From Agromyces flavus (lineage in GTDB: Bacteria; Actinomycetota; Actinomycetes; Actinomycetales; Microbacteriaceae): DNA of 64,000 nt. The translations under genes and the position numbers were made by a program. Shown one piece after another: positions 62,591 through 64,000 of the stretch. The first letter of the stretch is position 1; the number at the start of each line of letters is the position of its first letter. The stretch lies in contig NZ_LT629755.1 of the NCBI RefSeq assembly GCF_900104685.1, positions 682,001-746,000 on the forward strand, written 5' to 3'. The notes beneath the pieces are model-generated. The model was not told where the DNA came from. It ran no database searches and saw only the letters and a program-made list of their open reading frames with translations.

Positions 62591-63525
62591 GCGCGATCCC
62601 CGCGATCGCCATCGCTCTCGGCGCGGTGCTGGGGCTCGGTGCATGGCTCGTCATCGCCTCCACGCCGCGGCTCGGCCGCGCCCGGCTGGTCGACCGCGTC
62701 GCGCCGTACATCACGGACTTCTCCGCCGAGGCGCGCGCGATGCGGTCGCGCCCCGACGCCGACCCCGGCTCGGTCCTCGGCATGCTGATCATGCCGATGC
62801 TGCGAGGACTCCGCAGCGGGCTCAACGGCCTGCTCGGGGGCAATGAGACGGTCGCACGCCGTCTCCGCCAAGCCGGGGTGGATGCCACGGTCGAGCGGTT
62901 CCGCGGCGAGCAGCTCGCGTGGGCCGGGCTCGCGTTCGCGCTCGGCGCCGCACTCGCGTTGTTCGCGCCATCCTTCGTCGCCATGCCGCCGGTGGTGCGG
63001 GCCGCCGTGCCCGCAGTCGCCGCGGTCGCCGGCGCGGTGACACGCGACTGGCTGCTGCAGCGCTCGGCGCGCCGACGGCTCGCGCGGATCTCATCCGAGC
63101 TTCCGACCATGCTCGAGTTCCTCACCCTGAGCCTGACTGCCGGCGAGGGCATGCTCGAGGCGCTCCGCCGCGTCGCGCGCACCGGTTCCGGGGAACTCCC
63201 CACCGAGTTCGCCCGCGTGGTGGCCGCGGTCGGCGCCGGAGTTCCACTGCCGACCGCGCTCGCCGAGCTGCGCGACGGCCTCGAGCACGCCGCGCTCAGC
63301 AGGGCGCTCGACCAAGTTCTGGGCGCCCTCGATCGTGGTGCACCGCTCGCCGACGTGCTCCGATCGCAGGCGGGCGATGCGCGCGCCGAATCCAAGCGCA
63401 CGATCATCGAGCTCGCCGGTCGCAAGGAGATCGCGATGCTGGTGCCGCTGATCTTCCTCATCCTTCCCGTCACCATCGCGTTCGCACTCTTCCCCGGCTA
63501 CCTCGTACTCCAGGCGGGATTCTGA
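62578..63525 (+). CDS. tadC: Tad pilus inner-membrane protein TadC
   Basis: 315 residues from the ATG at 62578, overlapping tadB. Second F-domain protein: helix 1 at about 8-27, further helices at about 118-150 and two at the C-terminus (ending LIFLILPVTIAFALFPGYL). The cytoplasmic part has SLTAGEGMLEALRRVARTG. It forms the pilus platform with TadB. Confidence 0.88.
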   Translation: MVHLSAIPAIAIALGAVLGLGAWLVIASTPRLGRARLVDRVAPYITDFSAEARAMRSRPDADPGSVLGMLIMPMLRGLRSGLNGLLGGNETVARRLRQAGVDATVERFRGEQLAWAGLAFALGAALALFAPSFVAMPPVVRAAVPAVAAVAGAVTRDWLLQRSARRRLARISSELPTMLEFLTLSLTAGEGMLEALRRVARTGSGELPTEFARVVAAVGAGVPLPTALAELRDGLEHAALSRALDQVLGALDRGAPLADVLRSQAGDARAESKRTIIELAGRKEIAMLVPLIFLILPVTIAFALFPGYLVLQAGF

Positions 63526-63564
63526 TGCGCCCGCGACGACTTCGCCCCATCGAAAGGACCTCAC

Positions 63565-63732
63565 ATGCCGAACCGGATCCTCCGACGCCTCGCCGACGAG
63601 CGAGGGGACGTGCCGGGCTGGGTGCTCATCACGCTCATGACGGCCGGACTCGTCATCGTCATCTGGGGACTCGCGGGTCCGGCGCTGTCCGGAGTGTTCG
63701 ACCAGGCGATCGGCCGCGTGACCGGGTTCTGA
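63565..63732 (+). CDS. Flp pilin-like small membrane protein
   Basis: 55 residues, with GAAAGG upstream. A basic N-terminus (PNRILRRLADERGD) is followed by one hydrophobic helix of about 20 residues (VLITLMTAGLVIVIWGLAG) and a short tail. It could be the Flp pilin or a related minor pilin, lacking the classic GxxxxEY cleavage site of Flp. It lies between tadC and the TadE-like gene. Confidence 0.65.
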   Translation: MPNRILRRLADERGDVPGWVLITLMTAGLVIVIWGLAGPALSGVFDQAIGRVTGF

Positions 63733-64000
63733 CGCGACTCCTCGACGAGACCGGGTCGGCCGTCGCCGAGTTCGTGCTCGTCGGCGTGCTCCTCACGGCG
63801 CTCCTGCTCGCGGTCGTCCAACTCGCGCTGGCGCTTCACGTTCGCAACACGGTGCTCGACGCGGCCGCCGAGGGCGCTCGCTACGCGGCGCTCGCGGGGT
63901 CTTCCGTCGACGCCGGCGTCCAGCGCACCCGCGCACTCATCGGGGCCGCGATCTCCGCCGAGTGCGCCGGTGACGTCAGCGCGTCCACGACGTCGGTCGG
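63729..64000 (+). CDS. TadE-like pilus protein (3'-truncated, CTG start?)
   Basis: 91 codons to the end of the window. The text TRLLDETGSAVAEFVLVGVL is a typical TadE start: short basic segment, GSAVAEF, then a hydrophobic helix. In this frame no ATG, GTG or TTG exists upstream; the first suitable codon is CTG at 63729, which overlaps the previous stop as CTGA. The gene continues beyond the window. Confidence 0.75.
   Translation, partial: MTRLLDETGSAVAEFVLVGVLLTALLLAVVQLALALHVRNTVLDAAAEGARYAALAGSSVDAGVQRTRALIGAAISAECAGDVSASTTSV

Overview
This window is chromosomal DNA from a high-GC actinobacterium. The dense short operons with ATGA overlaps, the frequent GGCATCC/GGATGCC words, the DUF222/HNH gene and the Tad pilus genes together suggest Microbacteriaceae (an Agromyces- or Microbacterium-like soil or plant organism). 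That placement is an inference, not a phylogenetic result.

Layout. (1) 2-11,113: an aromatic or ring-acid catabolic region. It has the end of a 3-oxoacid CoA-transferase pair, a cupin, two SDRs, a DHA2 exporter, two FAH-fold hydrolases, a PF04199 'cyclase' hydrolase, a flavin monooxygenase, an ACMSD-type amidohydrolase and a LysR regulator. (2) 11,169-15,897: a fused deglycosidase-like gene, a ROK regulator, a Gfo/Idh oxidoreductase and an unrecognised partner. (3) 16,044-24,568: an operon of exporter, GMC-type sugar 3-oxidase, two beta-alpha fused C-glycoside-deglycosidase-like proteins, an NTF2 remnant, an alpha/beta hydrolase and GH43. (4) 24,549-34,196, minus strand: GH106, a sugar-binding lipoprotein, GH3, a flavin monooxygenase and a GH39-like protein. 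(5) 34,352-47,507, plus strand: two ABC permeases, a hydroxypyruvate-isomerase-like protein, a second GMC oxidase, split deglycosidase-like subunits, a SnoaL-like protein, Gfo/Idh, three TIM-barrel isomerase-like proteins and a ThuA-like protein. (6) 47,515-60,443: housekeeping and accessory genes (OhrR-like regulator, small zinc-ribbon protein, hydrolase, frameshifted ASCH gene, HNH gene, tRNA-Leu, a kinase plus response regulator/TrxR fusion, a ClC-like channel). (7) 60,495-64,000: Tad/Flp pilus genes running off the window.

How it may work together (inference). Regions 2-5 look like one large plant-glycoside catabolic locus. An ABC importer brings glycosides in, and glycosidases and an esterase trim O-linked sugars and acyl groups. 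CarA-like flavin oxidases oxidise C3 of the remaining sugar, and CarBC/DgpBC-type TIM-barrel plus beta-domain enzymes cleave the C- or O-glycosidic bond by elimination. Gfo/Idh, isomerase-like and ThuA-like proteins would then handle the keto-sugar, while the flavin monooxygenases and region 1 could process the aglycone. The locus holds three beta-alpha fusions and one split set, so it records gene fusion and duplication within the family.

No stretch longer than about 300 bases lacks a gene. The longest gene-free gap is 52,844-53,064, where I see nothing beyond the two ribosome binding sites.
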